Below are positions 1 through 8,555 of a DNA stretch of 64,000 nucleotides, one piece after another. Numbering within the stretch: position 1 is the first letter of the stretch; each line of letters opens with the position of its first letter. Origin of the DNA: Bin5 sp034422415 (GTDB taxonomy: Bacteria; Chloroflexota; Anaerolineae; Caldilineales; Caldilineaceae); NCBI GenBank assembly GCA_965202955.1, contig OZ241871.1, positions 2,728,001-2,792,000 of the forward strand, given 5' to 3'. Made by a program: the position numbers and the translations under genes. The notes beneath the pieces were generated by a model, which was not told where the DNA came from, did not search any database, and saw only the letters and a list, made by a program, of their open reading frames with translations.

Positions 1-2
1 TC

Positions 3-2825
3 AGCCTGCGCTACCCGCTTGTCGACGGCCAGGGCAACTTTGGCTCGATCGACGGTGACAACGCCGCGGCGATGCGTTATACCGAAGCGCGTCTCGCCGC
101 CATCAGCGACCTGATGCTGACGGATATCGAGAAGGAGACGGTCGACTGGCGCGACAACTTCGATACGACGCTCAAGGAGCCGGGCATCCTGCCGGCCGCG
201 TTGCCCAATTTGCTGGTCAACGGCGCCAACGGTATCGCTGTCGGCATGGCGACCAGCATCCCTCCCCACAATCTGGCTGAAGTGGTCGACGCAACTGTCT
301 ATCTGATCGATCAGTTTGAGAGACGCGAAGAGATCGGCGTCAATGACCTGCTGCAGTTCATCAAAGGGCCCGACTTTCCCACAGGGGGCATTCTTTTCCG
401 CTTCCGCCGGGGCAGCAAAGGGGAAGAGGAGATCGACGCCGTTGCCCAGGCATACGCCACCGGCAGAGGGCGGCTGATCCTGCAGGCCAAGGCCCATTTT
501 GAGGAGATGAGCCGCAGCCGCAGCCGCATCGTCGTGACCGATCTGCCCTACCAGACGAACAAGACCAATCTGATCGAGCGGATTGCGCTGCTTGTGCGCG
601 ACGGCAAGATCGACGGCATCACCGACCTGCGCGATGAGAGCGACCGCGCCGGTATGCGCATCGTCATCGAGCTGACCCGCAACGTGCAGCCGCAGGTGGT
701 GCTGAATCGTCTTCTCAAGCTGACGCCGATGCAGCAGACCTTCGGTATGTCCCTGCTGGCGCTGGTGAATGGCGAGCCGCGCACACTCACACTTAAGCAG
801 ATCCTGGTTCTGTTTGTCGAGCACCGCCAGGAGATCATCCGCCGCCGTTCGGAGTTCGACCTCGAGAAGGCCCGGGCCCGCTCCCATATCGTCGAAGGGC
901 TGCTCAAAGCGCTTGACATTCTCGACGACGTCATTCGAACGATCCGCCGCAGCCAGCGCGTGGAGACTGCGCGCAAGAATCTGGTAAGCGAGTTCGGCTT
1001 CACCCAGGTGCAGGCCCAAGCGATCCTGGACATGCCGCTGCGGCGGCTGACCGCCCTCGAGCGCAGACAGTTGCAAGAGGAGCATAAGGAGCTGCGGCAG
1101 CGGATTGCATACCTGGAGGAGTTGCTGGCCGACGACGCCAAGATTCTCGGCGTCGTGCGCGAGGAGCTTCTTGCCCAGCGTGAGAGTCACGCCGACCGCC
1201 GCCGCACGCAGCTCGTCGAACGTCCGCAGGGCACGCTCACGGCCACCGATTTGCTGCCCGACCGACGGGTCTGGGTCGCCCTTGGCGCCAACGGTGAACT
1301 GCGGCGTCAGGACTTTAGCGGTATCGGCCGCGCCGGTCTGCGTCAAGCGGGTCAGAACGCCGCACTCGCCTTGCTGACGGCCAACACGCGCGATCACCTA
1401 TACATCTTTTCCGCGGACGGACGCTGTCGCCGCCTCGCCATCCATGAAATTCCCCAGGAAGGGCGCCGGCATCTCGCCGACCTGACCAGCTATAGCAGGC
1501 GCGATGGTATCGCGACGATGCTCGCTTTGCCCCAGGCCGCGGCCGACGGCTTCCTCTTTTTCGTCACACGTCAGGGGACGGTCAAACGCATTGCGCTGGC
1601 AGAATTCACGCAGACGGCCACGGGCGCGTTGGAGGTGATGCGCCTGGCGGCCAAAGATCAACTGGCCTGCGCGTTCTTGACGCCCGGGAACGGCGAGGTC
1701 GTTCTCGTCACCCGCCAGGGCCGCTCGATCCGATTCCCTGAGGAGATGGTACGGGTGATGGGGCGCGCCGCCGCGGGCGTCGCCGGCATCAACCTGAAGC
1801 GCGGAGATGATGTAATTGCGGCGCTTCCAGTCGCCCCAGAGGGCGAATTGCTCACGTTGACGACCGCCGGATTCGTCAAGCGCACGCGCATGAGCGAATT
1901 CGGGCCGCAAGGTCGCGGCGGCGGCGGCATTATCGCCCACAAGATCAGCGATCACAGCGGTGAGCTTGCCGGCGCGGCCATGTTGACGCCGGATCATACG
2001 TTTGCGGTCTGTGTGACCAAGAGAGGCGTGGCCAAACCGATCGCGTTCGGAGATATCCCGTCCAGTGGACGCAGCACCCAGGGCTCACAGGCGGTGGACC
2101 TGGCGCAGAGCGATGCTGTCGCGTCCGTGCATGCCGTCTCGCCGGTGGTTGTCGCGATGGATGGGCCGTCGCAGCCCTCACCGCAGGCAAATGGAAGGGT
2201 GACTGGCGCGACCGGGCGACGGGCCACTAAGGGTGGAGCGGATGCCCGCCCTGCGGATGGTGGCGCGACGCGCAACGGTCAAGCGAAGAAAGAGCCAGTG
2301 TCCAAGCGCCGCAAGGGGACGAGCAGAGCCTCTGCCACTGACAATGAGCCAGCGTCAAAGAAGGGGCGTTCGCTGGACAGCGAAACGGCCAGACGGCGAA
2401 AGCCGGAGGCGGGCAAAGCGACTCCCGCTTCTGCCAAAGAAAAACCCGCGGCAGAGAGAGCGAGTCCTAAGTCGAACGCGCGCCGGTCAAAGCCGCCGAA
2501 GCGGGCCACCCGGGACGGCGGACGGAGAATGGAGACCAAAGCAGACGGCAACCGCTCGGATCAGCCGTCCAGTGCAACCAAAGCGAAGAAGCCTGCCTCC
2601 AACGCTTCTGCGCCACAGTCTTCCGACTCCACCCGTCGGGCCCCAAAGTCGGCGAAGTCAGGCGAAGCGCGTGCGAAAGGGCTTCCAAAACAGGCCCGCG
2701 AATCAGAGGACCAGTTGGTGCAGGGGCATCTGCTCGACGAGCCATCATCCGGGGGGACGGCAACAGAGCGCAAAGGGAAGCTCGATCGTGTGAGCAGTGT
2801 CACCCGCAGACAGAAGAAGAGGTAG
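3..2825 (+). CDS. gyrA: DNA gyrase / topoisomerase IV subunit A (5' end outside window)
   Basis: This is the breakage-reunion subunit of a type IIA topoisomerase, which cuts and passes DNA together with a GyrB/ParE partner. The reading frame is open from base 3, so the N-terminus lies upstream of the window. The catalytic tyrosine is in AAAMRYTE (Tyr codon 78-80). The coiled-coil gate follows, then six beta-pinwheel blades (about 1260-2150), including the blade-4 motif MGRAAAGVAGI and blade-5 motif QGRGGGG. Blade 1 has no recognisable GyrA box (QRRGGKG), so a ParC-like role is possible. After the last blade comes a tail of about 220 residues rich in Lys, Arg, Ser, Ala and Pro, with no visible domain. 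The family call is firm; gyrase versus topo IV is not. Confidence 0.93.
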   Translation, partial: SLRYPLVDGQGNFGSIDGDNAAAMRYTEARLAAISDLMLTDIEKETVDWRDNFDTTLKEPGILPAALPNLLVNGANGIAVGMATSIPPHNLAEVVDATVYLIDQFERREEIGVNDLLQFIKGPDFPTGGILFRFRRGSKGEEEIDAVAQAYATGRGRLILQAKAHFEEMSRSRSRIVVTDLPYQTNKTNLIERIALLVRDGKIDGITDLRDESDRAGMRIVIELTRNVQPQVVLNRLLKLTPMQQTFGMSLLALVNGEPRTLTLKQILVLFVEHRQEIIRRRSEFDLEKARARSHIVEGLLKALDILDDVIRTIRRSQRVETARKNLVSEFGFTQVQAQAILDMPLRRLTALERRQLQEEHKELRQRIAYLEELLADDAKILGVVREELLAQRESHADRRRTQLVERPQGTLTATDLLPDRRVWVALGANGELRRQDFSGIGRAGLRQAGQNAALALLTANTRDHLYIFSADGRCRRLAIHEIPQEGRRHLADLTSYSRRDGIATMLALPQAAADGFLFFVTRQGTVKRIALAEFTQTATGALEVMRLAAKDQLACAFLTPGNGEVVLVTRQGRSIRFPEEMVRVMGRAAAGVAGINLKRGDDVIAALPVAPEGELLTLTTAGFVKRTRMSEFGPQGRGGGGIIAHKISDHSGELAGAAMLTPDHTFAVCVTKRGVAKPIAFGDIPSSGRSTQGSQAVDLAQSDAVASVHAVSPVVVAMDGPSQPSPQANGRVTGATGRRATKGGADARPADGGATRNGQAKKEPVSKRRKGTSRASATDNEPASKKGRSLDSETARRRKPEAGKATPASAKEKPAAERASPKSNARRSKPPKRATRDGGRRMETKADGNRSDQPSSATKAKKPASNASAPQSSDSTRRAPKSAKSGEARAKGLPKQARESEDQLVQGHLLDEPSSGGTATERKGKLDRVSSVTRRQKKR

Positions 2826-2904
2826 GCCAAGACTGGGGCAAGGCGTCTCTCCATATAGATTTCGAGTTGAGAGAAGGTCCGGGGAAGCCTTTTGCGGAGC
2901 CGCT

Positions 2905-3318
2905 CTACTGCCCGCCGATCAGGGACGCCAACTGTTCACCGGAGCGATGGCTGCGCCGCCAGAGAATGGTGGCCAGCACGCCGATTAGCAGCGGTACTGT
3001 GGCGGCCAAAGACCAGCGCCAGGAGATGCGGCCCTGTTGCGGGACCGGAACAGCGGAGCCGCTGGCCAGCCGCCGCCGGTGCTCGGCCAAGAGAGCCTGC
3101 TTCAATTGGGCGCGAAATGTTGGCGACGGTTTCACAAACGGGAAGAGCCTGTCGAGAAAGGAGACCATCTGCGCCAACTGCTCCTCCTCTTCCTCCGTCA
3201 GCGCTTCGTCAGTCGCTTCAGCCTCTGTTTCGGCGCGCGGCGATGGCAAAAAGGGGATGCCGCTCAGTACGCCGACTCTGAACTGCCGCCACCAAGCCAG
3301 TCTATTCGCGGTCTCCAT
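2905..3318 (-). CDS. Small single-pass membrane protein, putative anti-sigma factor
   Basis: This 137-residue protein starts at an ATG that overlaps the last 17 bases of the sigma-factor gene upstream, so the two are translationally coupled. It has an acidic Glu-rich stretch (TEEEEEQLAQM) in the first third, a basic middle, and one transmembrane helix near residues 107-127 (WSLAATVPLLIGVLATILW) followed by a short tail. The position directly after an ECF-type sigma gene and the single membrane helix suggest an anti-sigma or sigma-regulating partner. No zinc-binding anti-sigma motif (HxxxCxxC) is present, so this role is inferred from context only. A longer start at 3369 is possible but would overlap the sigma gene by 68 bases. 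Confidence 0.7.
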   Translation of the reverse strand: METANRLAWWRQFRVGVLSGIPFLPSPRAETEAEATDEALTEEEEEQLAQMVSFLDRLFPFVKPSPTFRAQLKQALLAEHRRRLASGSAVPVPQQGRISWRWSLAATVPLLIGVLATILWRRSHRSGEQLASLIGGQ

Positions 3319-3991
3319 CGGTTTCTCTGCCTTTCTCCACTTCAGGAACGGGGGACGCCCCGTCGTCATCGAACTGTTCGCCTAAATCCTTACGCAGCGC
3401 CGCCAGTGTGCGGAAGTATAACGATTTGATCGCACCCTCGCTCTTCTGCATCAACTCACCGATCTCCAGGTTTGTCAACTGGTCGCCGAATTTGTGAAAA
3501 AGTAGCCGGCGCCGCTCTTCCGGCAGCCGTTCAATCGCTGCCCAAAGTGCCTCTTCCCCTTCGCGCCTCTCTACTGTGGCCTCCGGTTCGTCATGCCTTT
3601 CACCTGGAAAAACTAGCCCGTCGATCGGAAGGAAGGTCCGCCGGCTCTGATCTCGATGCCAGTTGGCGACCAGGTTGTGGGCGATGCGGAACAGCCACGC
3701 GCCGAAGGGCAATCCCCTGTCCTCGTACCTGTCCAAGCGGTCCAAAGCCCTGTAAAAGATACGCGCTGTCAGGTCTTCCGCGTCCTGAACGTTCTGCACC
3801 CGGCTATACACATACGAATAGATGCGATCGATGTAGCGTTCGTACAGTTCGCCAAATGCCTGGGGATCTTTCTGCGCCTGCGCCACCAAGGCCGCTTCAG
3901 CCGCCCGCTCCTCCTCCTGTTGCGTTGCCGACAATTGCGGTTGGCTGCCGTTGGCGCTGCTTTCCGGCCCGCTTGTTGCATTCCCTTTCAT
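3302..3991 (-). CDS. Sigma-70 family (ECF-type) RNA polymerase sigma factor
   Basis: This 229-residue protein has the two ECF regions that direct RNA polymerase to promoters. Region 2 (about residues 45-115) contains DAEDLTARIFYRAL and the -10 recognition helix ending FRIAHNLVANWHRD. Region 4 (about 150-205) contains RLPEERRRLLFHKF and the helix-turn-helix LEIGELMQKSEGAIKSLYFR. There is a low-complexity Gln/Ala/Glu N-terminal extension of about 35 residues. It is transcribed away from dnaN, from a promoter about 140 bases upstream. The next gene on the strand encodes a membrane protein and overlaps it, which is typical of a sigma/anti-sigma pair. The signal it responds to cannot be told from the sequence. 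Confidence 0.9.
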   Translation of the reverse strand: MKGNATSGPESSANGSQPQLSATQQEEERAAEAALVAQAQKDPQAFGELYERYIDRIYSYVYSRVQNVQDAEDLTARIFYRALDRLDRYEDRGLPFGAWLFRIAHNLVANWHRDQSRRTFLPIDGLVFPGERHDEPEATVERREGEEALWAAIERLPEERRRLLFHKFGDQLTNLEIGELMQKSEGAIKSLYFRTLAALRKDLGEQFDDDGASPVPEVEKGRETDGDRE

Positions 3992-4129
3992 AACGTAATA
4001 ACACGCTTTTGCTGCAAAGGTTGCGGAGAGAGAGGGAGGAGAACCTTGCCGCCGACCCCTCGCCCGAGAATCCCGGCCGAACTGTTTCGTAGCATTCCCG
4101 ATTTCTCTACACTGTCTCTGTTCGCCTCA

Positions 4130-4159
4130 ATTATAGAGAATCCGGGCACTAGTTGCCAA
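4130..4159 (-). promoter_or_regulatory. Promoter of the sigma-factor gene
   Basis: Read on the minus strand, TTGGCA (4154-4159) is followed after 18 bases by TATAAT (4130-4135). The sigma gene ATG lies about 140 bases downstream, giving a moderately long leader. Both hexamers are near consensus. Confidence 0.55.
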
Positions 4160-4280
4160 ACAAGGTTTGATTCGCATTTTTTCGCGCCCACTGCGATGGC
4201 GTTCACGGGAATCTCACTGCCTGATCTTCGATGCCTGCGATTCCGCGGCGGCCATTTCGGTTTGATCCACCCGCCGGGGT

Positions 4281-4309
4281 TTGGCCGCAACTTTCCACTG
4301 TGCTATATT
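4281..4309 (+). promoter_or_regulatory. dnaN promoter with extended -10
   Basis: TTGGCC (4281-4286) is followed after exactly 17 bases by TATATT (4304-4309), which is preceded by TGC to form an extended -10. The GTG start of dnaN lies about 50 bases downstream, after a GGGAGG ribosome-binding site at 4351-4356. Confidence 0.65.
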
Positions 4310-4361
4310 TGCGGCATTCACTTGAGACTCAGATTAATTTCCTGACGGACGGGAGGAAAAC

Positions 4362-5576
4362 GTGCGTGTAAGCTGCTTTCAGGAGAATTTATCAAAGGGC
4401 CTATCGATCGTCGGCCGCGCGGTATCGTCCCGCAGCACACTGCCGGTACTGGGCAATATCCTGCTGGAAGCCAAGGACAACCAGCTGCGGCTGGCCGCCA
4501 CAAATCTGGAGATCGGCATCAACTGCTGGGTTGGCGCCAGCGTCGATGATGAAGGCGCGATAACCGTCCCCTCCCGCCTGCTGGCCGAGTTTGTAAACAG
4601 CCTGCCGCCCGGCAAGATCGATATGGAGCTGTTGGTCAGCAAGCAAACGCTCCGCCTGCGCAGCGCCAACTACGATGTCAACATCAAGGGCATTGACGCC
4701 CAGGAGTTTCCCGTGATCCCGACCGTCGATAGTGGCGAAGGGCCGGAGGAGACCGCCGAGGCACTGGAAGGACGCACGATCGCGCTGGAGACCGCCGGGC
4801 TGACCAAGATGATCGATCAGGTCGTTTTCGCAGCGGCCACCGACGAGAGCCGCCCGACGCTTACCGGCGTCGAGGTTACGTTTCAGCAAGAGCGCCTCTC
4901 TCTGGCCGCCACCGACGGCTACCGTCTTAGTGTGCGCAGCATTGAGGTAGGCGAGGCTTTCACGGAGGACATGGCGGTCGTCGTGCCGGCGCGCCACCTG
5001 GGTGAGTTAGGCCGGATCGTCGTCGATTCTGATGAGGAGAAGCCGGTCCAGGTGACGGTCACGCAGGCCCGCAATCAGATTCTCTTTCGAGTATGGGGCA
5101 GGGGCGCGGAAAGCCGCGGCGCCTTCCACCAGGTCGATCTTGTCAGCCAGCTGATCGCCGATCGTTTTCCCGACTACCGGGCGATCATCCCCAAGAGCCA
5201 CAACACGCGCACCGTCGTCGGCACCGATGCCTTTCTGCAGGCGGCGAGGGTGGCGCAGCTCTTCGCCCGCGACAACGCCAATATTGTGCGTCTCAAGGTC
5301 GAAACAGGCGACGATGGCGGGGTCGGCAACCTGCATCTCTCCGCTACCAGCCCCGAGCAGGGCAACAGTGAAAACGAGCTGGATGCGATGGTAGAGGGGG
5401 ATGAGCTTGAGATCGACTTCGACGTTCGCTTCCTGATCGCCGTGCTCAGTCAGATTGACGAAGACCAGGTCGTACTGGAGACCACCCATTCGAACCGCCC
5501 CGGCACGATCCGCCCCGTCGGCCTCGGCGACGAGGAGTTCCTGCACGTCGTTATGCCGATGCATCCGCCCCGTTAA
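4362..5576 (+). CDS. dnaN: DNA polymerase III subunit beta (sliding clamp)
   Basis: The protein forms the ring-shaped clamp that tethers the replicative polymerase to DNA. Its 404 residues fit the three-domain clamp family, being slightly longer than the usual 370 or so. It begins with the typical RVSCFQENLSKGLSIVGRAV and has the conserved SRSTLPVLGNILLEA; the C-terminus ends HVVMPMHPPR in place of the usual MPMRL-type end. The GTG start is chosen because GGGAGGAAAAC lies directly upstream and the first residues align with the family. It is not next to dnaA or recF here, unlike the classical dnaA-dnaN-recF order; recF is about 50 kb away. Confidence 0.97.
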   Translation: MRVSCFQENLSKGLSIVGRAVSSRSTLPVLGNILLEAKDNQLRLAATNLEIGINCWVGASVDDEGAITVPSRLLAEFVNSLPPGKIDMELLVSKQTLRLRSANYDVNIKGIDAQEFPVIPTVDSGEGPEETAEALEGRTIALETAGLTKMIDQVVFAAATDESRPTLTGVEVTFQQERLSLAATDGYRLSVRSIEVGEAFTEDMAVVVPARHLGELGRIVVDSDEEKPVQVTVTQARNQILFRVWGRGAESRGAFHQVDLVSQLIADRFPDYRAIIPKSHNTRTVVGTDAFLQAARVAQLFARDNANIVRLKVETGDDGGVGNLHLSATSPEQGNSENELDAMVEGDELEIDFDVRFLIAVLSQIDEDQVVLETTHSNRPGTIRPVGLGDEEFLHVVMPMHPPR

Positions 5577-5647
5577 ATAGCTCGCCCGCGGATAAACCGG
5601 ACGGCATCGCTAAACAGTCAATCGTGGGACGCAACCGCTCGGACCAC

Positions 5648-6736
5648 TTACCCCGCCTTCTCCAATCGCGGACCCTCGGGCGTGTCGTGGACCTGCCAGC
5701 CATGCGCAGCGATCTCATCGCGCAGCGCATCTGCCACGGCCCAGTCGCGTTCGGCACGCGCGGCTTGGCGCCGCTCCGCAAGGTCCAATATTGACTGCGG
5801 CGTCGGCGCCTCCGACGGCACATCGGTCGCGGACTGAACGGCGCAGGCACGTTGCCATATCTCTCCGGGTATACCCTCCTGCGCTGTCGCCGGCAGGCGC
5901 CAATCTCCCAGCGCTGAAACGGGAAAACGGGCGCCCTTGTCGAAAAATGTCTCCCCCTCGGACGACAGCACCGTCGCGCCGCCCTGGCCCACAAGTTCGC
6001 ACTCACCCGCTGCCGGCTGGATCACCACGCCCGTGTTTTCGTCTATACCCAGCACCGTCACGTCGGCCGGCAGCAGCTCCAAGAGCTCGTCGAAACGCGG
6101 CATGCCCATGTAGCAGCGGCTGGTGTCCAGCTCTTGGCCGCCGTCGTTGTTGTTCCAATGAGGAACTGCGCTCAATCGCAGCCCGAAGTCGCTGAAAAAG
6201 GAGAGGCCGTCGATCCAATGCAGGTCCTGGCCGACCTTGTAAATCTCGTAGACCGGCAGCGCGTAGCGGCCGGACGCGACCGTCGTGGCGCTCGAAAAAC
6301 AGATGGCGGCGCCCAGCCGGTGACGCGCGCGCAGCGCATGCCATGCATAGCTGTCACGCAGCTGCCGCACCGTGTAGGTGGGGCTGCCGGGACCCATAAA
6401 GAGATAGTCGCTTTCGAAGATCGCCGTCGCCAGCCCGGGGTCGTCGGGATCAAAATCGGTGCCGCGCTTGCGCGCCGGCACAATCGAAACCTGGGGAGAG
6501 AAGTTGCGCAGGTGACGCTCCAGGTAGGCGCCGACCTTGCCCGCGACCGCAGGTGAGTTCAGCTCAAAACCTGCCGGCGTCTCCAAAATGGCGACCGACA
6601 CCGGCGCGGCCAGCCGGCGCATCACGCGCGCGTGGATTCGGTGGGCGCCGGGCGCGGTCTCCCCCGACCCGAAGAGCGCGATCGGGCCGATCGTCGAAGG
6701 CGCTGCCGCGTCGCTTTGTGAGCCTGTCGTGCTCAT
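5648..6736 (-). CDS. Peptidase S51 / cyanophycinase-like domain fused to a CysS C-terminal-like segment
   Basis: Residues 1 to about 275 resemble the class I glutamine-amidotransferase-like fold of peptidase E and cyanophycinase (S51). Visible are an N-terminal FGSGET, a GPGSPTYTVRQL loop, a candidate nucleophile serine in CFSSATT, a His in VPHWNNNDGG and a GIDENTG motif. Residues of about 320-362 (LAERRQAARAERDWAVADAL, then a DTPEGPRLEK end) closely match the extreme C-terminus of cysteinyl-tRNA synthetase, which follows the anticodon-binding domain. No synthetase catalytic domain (HIGH/KMSKS) is present. The gene stands alone, convergent with dnaN. Peptidase activity is a family inference; the tail may bind RNA or simply mediate protein contacts. 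Confidence 0.75.
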   Translation of the reverse strand: MSTTGSQSDAAAPSTIGPIALFGSGETAPGAHRIHARVMRRLAAPVSVAILETPAGFELNSPAVAGKVGAYLERHLRNFSPQVSIVPARKRGTDFDPDDPGLATAIFESDYLFMGPGSPTYTVRQLRDSYAWHALRARHRLGAAICFSSATTVASGRYALPVYEIYKVGQDLHWIDGLSFFSDFGLRLSAVPHWNNNDGGQELDTSRCYMGMPRFDELLELLPADVTVLGIDENTGVVIQPAAGECELVGQGGATVLSSEGETFFDKGARFPVSALGDWRLPATAQEGIPGEIWQRACAVQSATDVPSEAPTPQSILDLAERRQAARAERDWAVADALRDEIAAHGWQVHDTPEGPRLEKAG

Positions 6737-6837
6737 CGCGAACCCCTCTTTCGGAACAGAGCGAAGCCGCGGGTAGTGTTCGCTCGCGTCTCAATTCGCG
6801 CTTCCCACCACGCGCATACAGGCGGCATCCAGCCTCT

Positions 6838-6866
6838 CTTCTTCGCCGCGTTCGATGTGCTATACT
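6838..6866 (+). promoter_or_regulatory. Probable extended -10 promoter for the membrane-fused spermidine-synthase-like gene
   Basis: TATACT (6861-6866) is preceded by TGC, the same extended -10 pattern seen before dnaN. The -35 position (6838-6843, CTTCTT) is poor. It lies 48 bases ahead of the favoured ATG at 6915. Confidence 0.4.
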
Positions 6867-6914
6867 GTGAAAACAGTTCTGAGGAGGTCGCCGCAGCTAC
6901 GACATCGCTCCCCT

Positions 6915-8522
6915 ATGAAATCTCTCTCGCTGCTCGTCTTCACCGCGGGCGCAGTCACCCTGGGCGTCGAGTTGAGCGCCGCCCGTCTGCTGGAACCCTG
7001 GTTCGGCAACAGCCAGATTGTATGGGCAGCGGTGATCGGTCTGATCCTGCTGTACCTGGCCGTGGGCGCCTGGCTGGGCGGCAAACTGGCCGACCGCTTC
7101 CCCAGCCTCGGCGGTCTTCTAACGCTCGCCGCATTGGCCGGTCTCGGTGTCGCCCTGACGCCGGTCATCAGCCCCCCCGTGCTGCGCCTGGCCGTCGTCG
7201 GGCTGAACGACTATCTGCCCGGTCTGCTCGCGGGCTCGCTCTTCGTCGTCCTGCTGCTCTTCAGCCTGCCGGTCATCCTGCTCGGCGCGGTCAGCCCCTG
7301 GGCCGTTCGTCTGGCCGTCTCGGACCTGCAGGAGACGGGACGCGTCGCCGGGCGGCTTTACGCCATCGCAACCTGCGGAAGCATCATCGGCACATTCCTG
7401 CCAGTTCTGTGGCTGATCCCGGTCTACGGCACACGCTGGAGCTTCTACCTGCTCGCCTGCTGGCTCCTGGCCGTCACCTTTTTGACCGCTATAGCCAACA
7501 TGCGCAGCCGGCGCCTCTCAGGGTTTTCGCTGCTGGCTCTCGGGGCTACGTTGACGCTGGCTATGCTCGATCCCGGCAGCGTGCGGGCCCAATGGGACAG
7601 CCAGAACGACAGCCCAATTCTATATGAAGACGAATCTCTCTACAACTACATCGTCGTGAGGGCATGGGGCAGCGAGCGCCACCTCCAGCTCAACGAAGGC
7701 GTTGGTCTCCACAGCGTCTACCATCCTGACAGCCTGCTCAGTCACGGCATCTGGGACTATTTTTTGCTGGCGCCGCTCTTTCGCACCCACGGCCCGCCTG
7801 CAGCGCACGAGCGGGTCCTCGTCATAGGCTTGGCCGCGGGAACAGCGCCCAATCTCTTCAACGATATCTACGGCGCGGTCGAAATTGTCGGCGTCGAACT
7901 CGACCCCCAGATCATCGAGGTCGGGCGGCGCTACTTCGGGATGACCCAGCCCAATCTGACGGCGGTCGCGGCCGACGGTCGACGCTGGCTTCAGGAGCAG
8001 CCGGATGACGCGCGCTTCGACATCGTGCTGGTCGACGCCTACCGGCCGCCCTACATTCCGTTTCACCTCACCACTGTCGAGTTCTTTCGCCTGGCGCGGG
8101 CGCATATGACCGAACAGGGTGTCCTGGCGATCAATGTCGGCCGTTCTGCGACAGACTTTGCTCTCGTCGACGCGCTCGCAGCAACGCTGGCAGAGATCTT
8201 CCCCTCCGTGCTGGTCGTGGACGAGCCGGGGCCGGCCGATGACCTGGCCAACTCCCTCGTCATTGCCACGGTCCAGCCGGCGGCACAGGCAACCTTTGCC
8301 GCAAACGTAGCCACTCTGCCCCTTTCTCTCCCGCGCGAGTTCCGACAGTTTGTCGGGGAGAGTCTGTCTCGCGTGCGGGCCGCGGAACCACCCGCGGGCA
8401 CGCCTGTCTTAACCGACGACCGCGCGCCGGTTGAACACCTGGTCCACCGAATCATCTGGGGCTTTTTGCGCGGCAGAGCACAGCCGCAGGGGCCGGTACA
8501 GCCTGACGGACATTCGCCTTAG
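6915..8522 (+). CDS. Membrane-fused spermidine synthase-like methyltransferase-fold protein
   Basis: The protein (535 residues) combines an N-terminal block of several transmembrane helices (about residues 1-215, starting LSLLVFTAGAVTLGVEL) with a C-terminal Rossmann-like domain of the spermidine-synthase type. That domain has the glycine loop VLVIGLAAGTAPNLF near residue 300, an acidic residue in VGVELDPQIIEVGR, and VLVDAYRPPYIPFHLTT where aminopropyltransferases have their catalytic aspartate. Such fused MFS/SpeE proteins are widespread and mostly uncharacterised. The ATG at 6915 gives the family-typical N-terminus; upstream in-frame starts at 6855 and 6867 overlap the presumed -10 element. 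No Shine-Dalgarno sequence precedes 6915, so the exact start is uncertain. Confidence 0.85.
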   Translation: MKSLSLLVFTAGAVTLGVELSAARLLEPWFGNSQIVWAAVIGLILLYLAVGAWLGGKLADRFPSLGGLLTLAALAGLGVALTPVISPPVLRLAVVGLNDYLPGLLAGSLFVVLLLFSLPVILLGAVSPWAVRLAVSDLQETGRVAGRLYAIATCGSIIGTFLPVLWLIPVYGTRWSFYLLACWLLAVTFLTAIANMRSRRLSGFSLLALGATLTLAMLDPGSVRAQWDSQNDSPILYEDESLYNYIVVRAWGSERHLQLNEGVGLHSVYHPDSLLSHGIWDYFLLAPLFRTHGPPAAHERVLVIGLAAGTAPNLFNDIYGAVEIVGVELDPQIIEVGRRYFGMTQPNLTAVAADGRRWLQEQPDDARFDIVLVDAYRPPYIPFHLTTVEFFRLARAHMTEQGVLAINVGRSATDFALVDALAATLAEIFPSVLVVDEPGPADDLANSLVIATVQPAAQATFAANVATLPLSLPREFRQFVGESLSRVRAAEPPAGTPVLTDDRAPVEHLVHRIIWGFLRGRAQPQGPVQPDGHSP

Positions 8523-8555
8523 CCCTGCAATGAGGATATTAGCGAGCGATTTGAA

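Larger units (their letters stand above)
3992..4361. other. Divergent intergenic region between the sigma factor and dnaN
   Basis: This 370-base gap carries outward-facing promoters for the sigma factor (4130-4159, minus) and for dnaN (4281-4309, plus). I see no DnaA-box cluster or AT-rich unwinding tract, so it does not look like a replication origin despite dnaN. No further gene is apparent. Confidence 0.6.

Noticed and set aside
2233..2793. Alternative plus-strand frame over the topoisomerase tail, suggesting a frameshift
   Set aside because: The main frame runs without a stop from the last pinwheel blade to 2825 with a consistent Lys/Ser/Ala composition; the other frame shows no homology.
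3992..4361. Possible replication origin next to dnaN
   Set aside because: No dnaA gene, DnaA-box cluster or AT-rich unwinding element is visible; the gap is explained by two divergent promoters.
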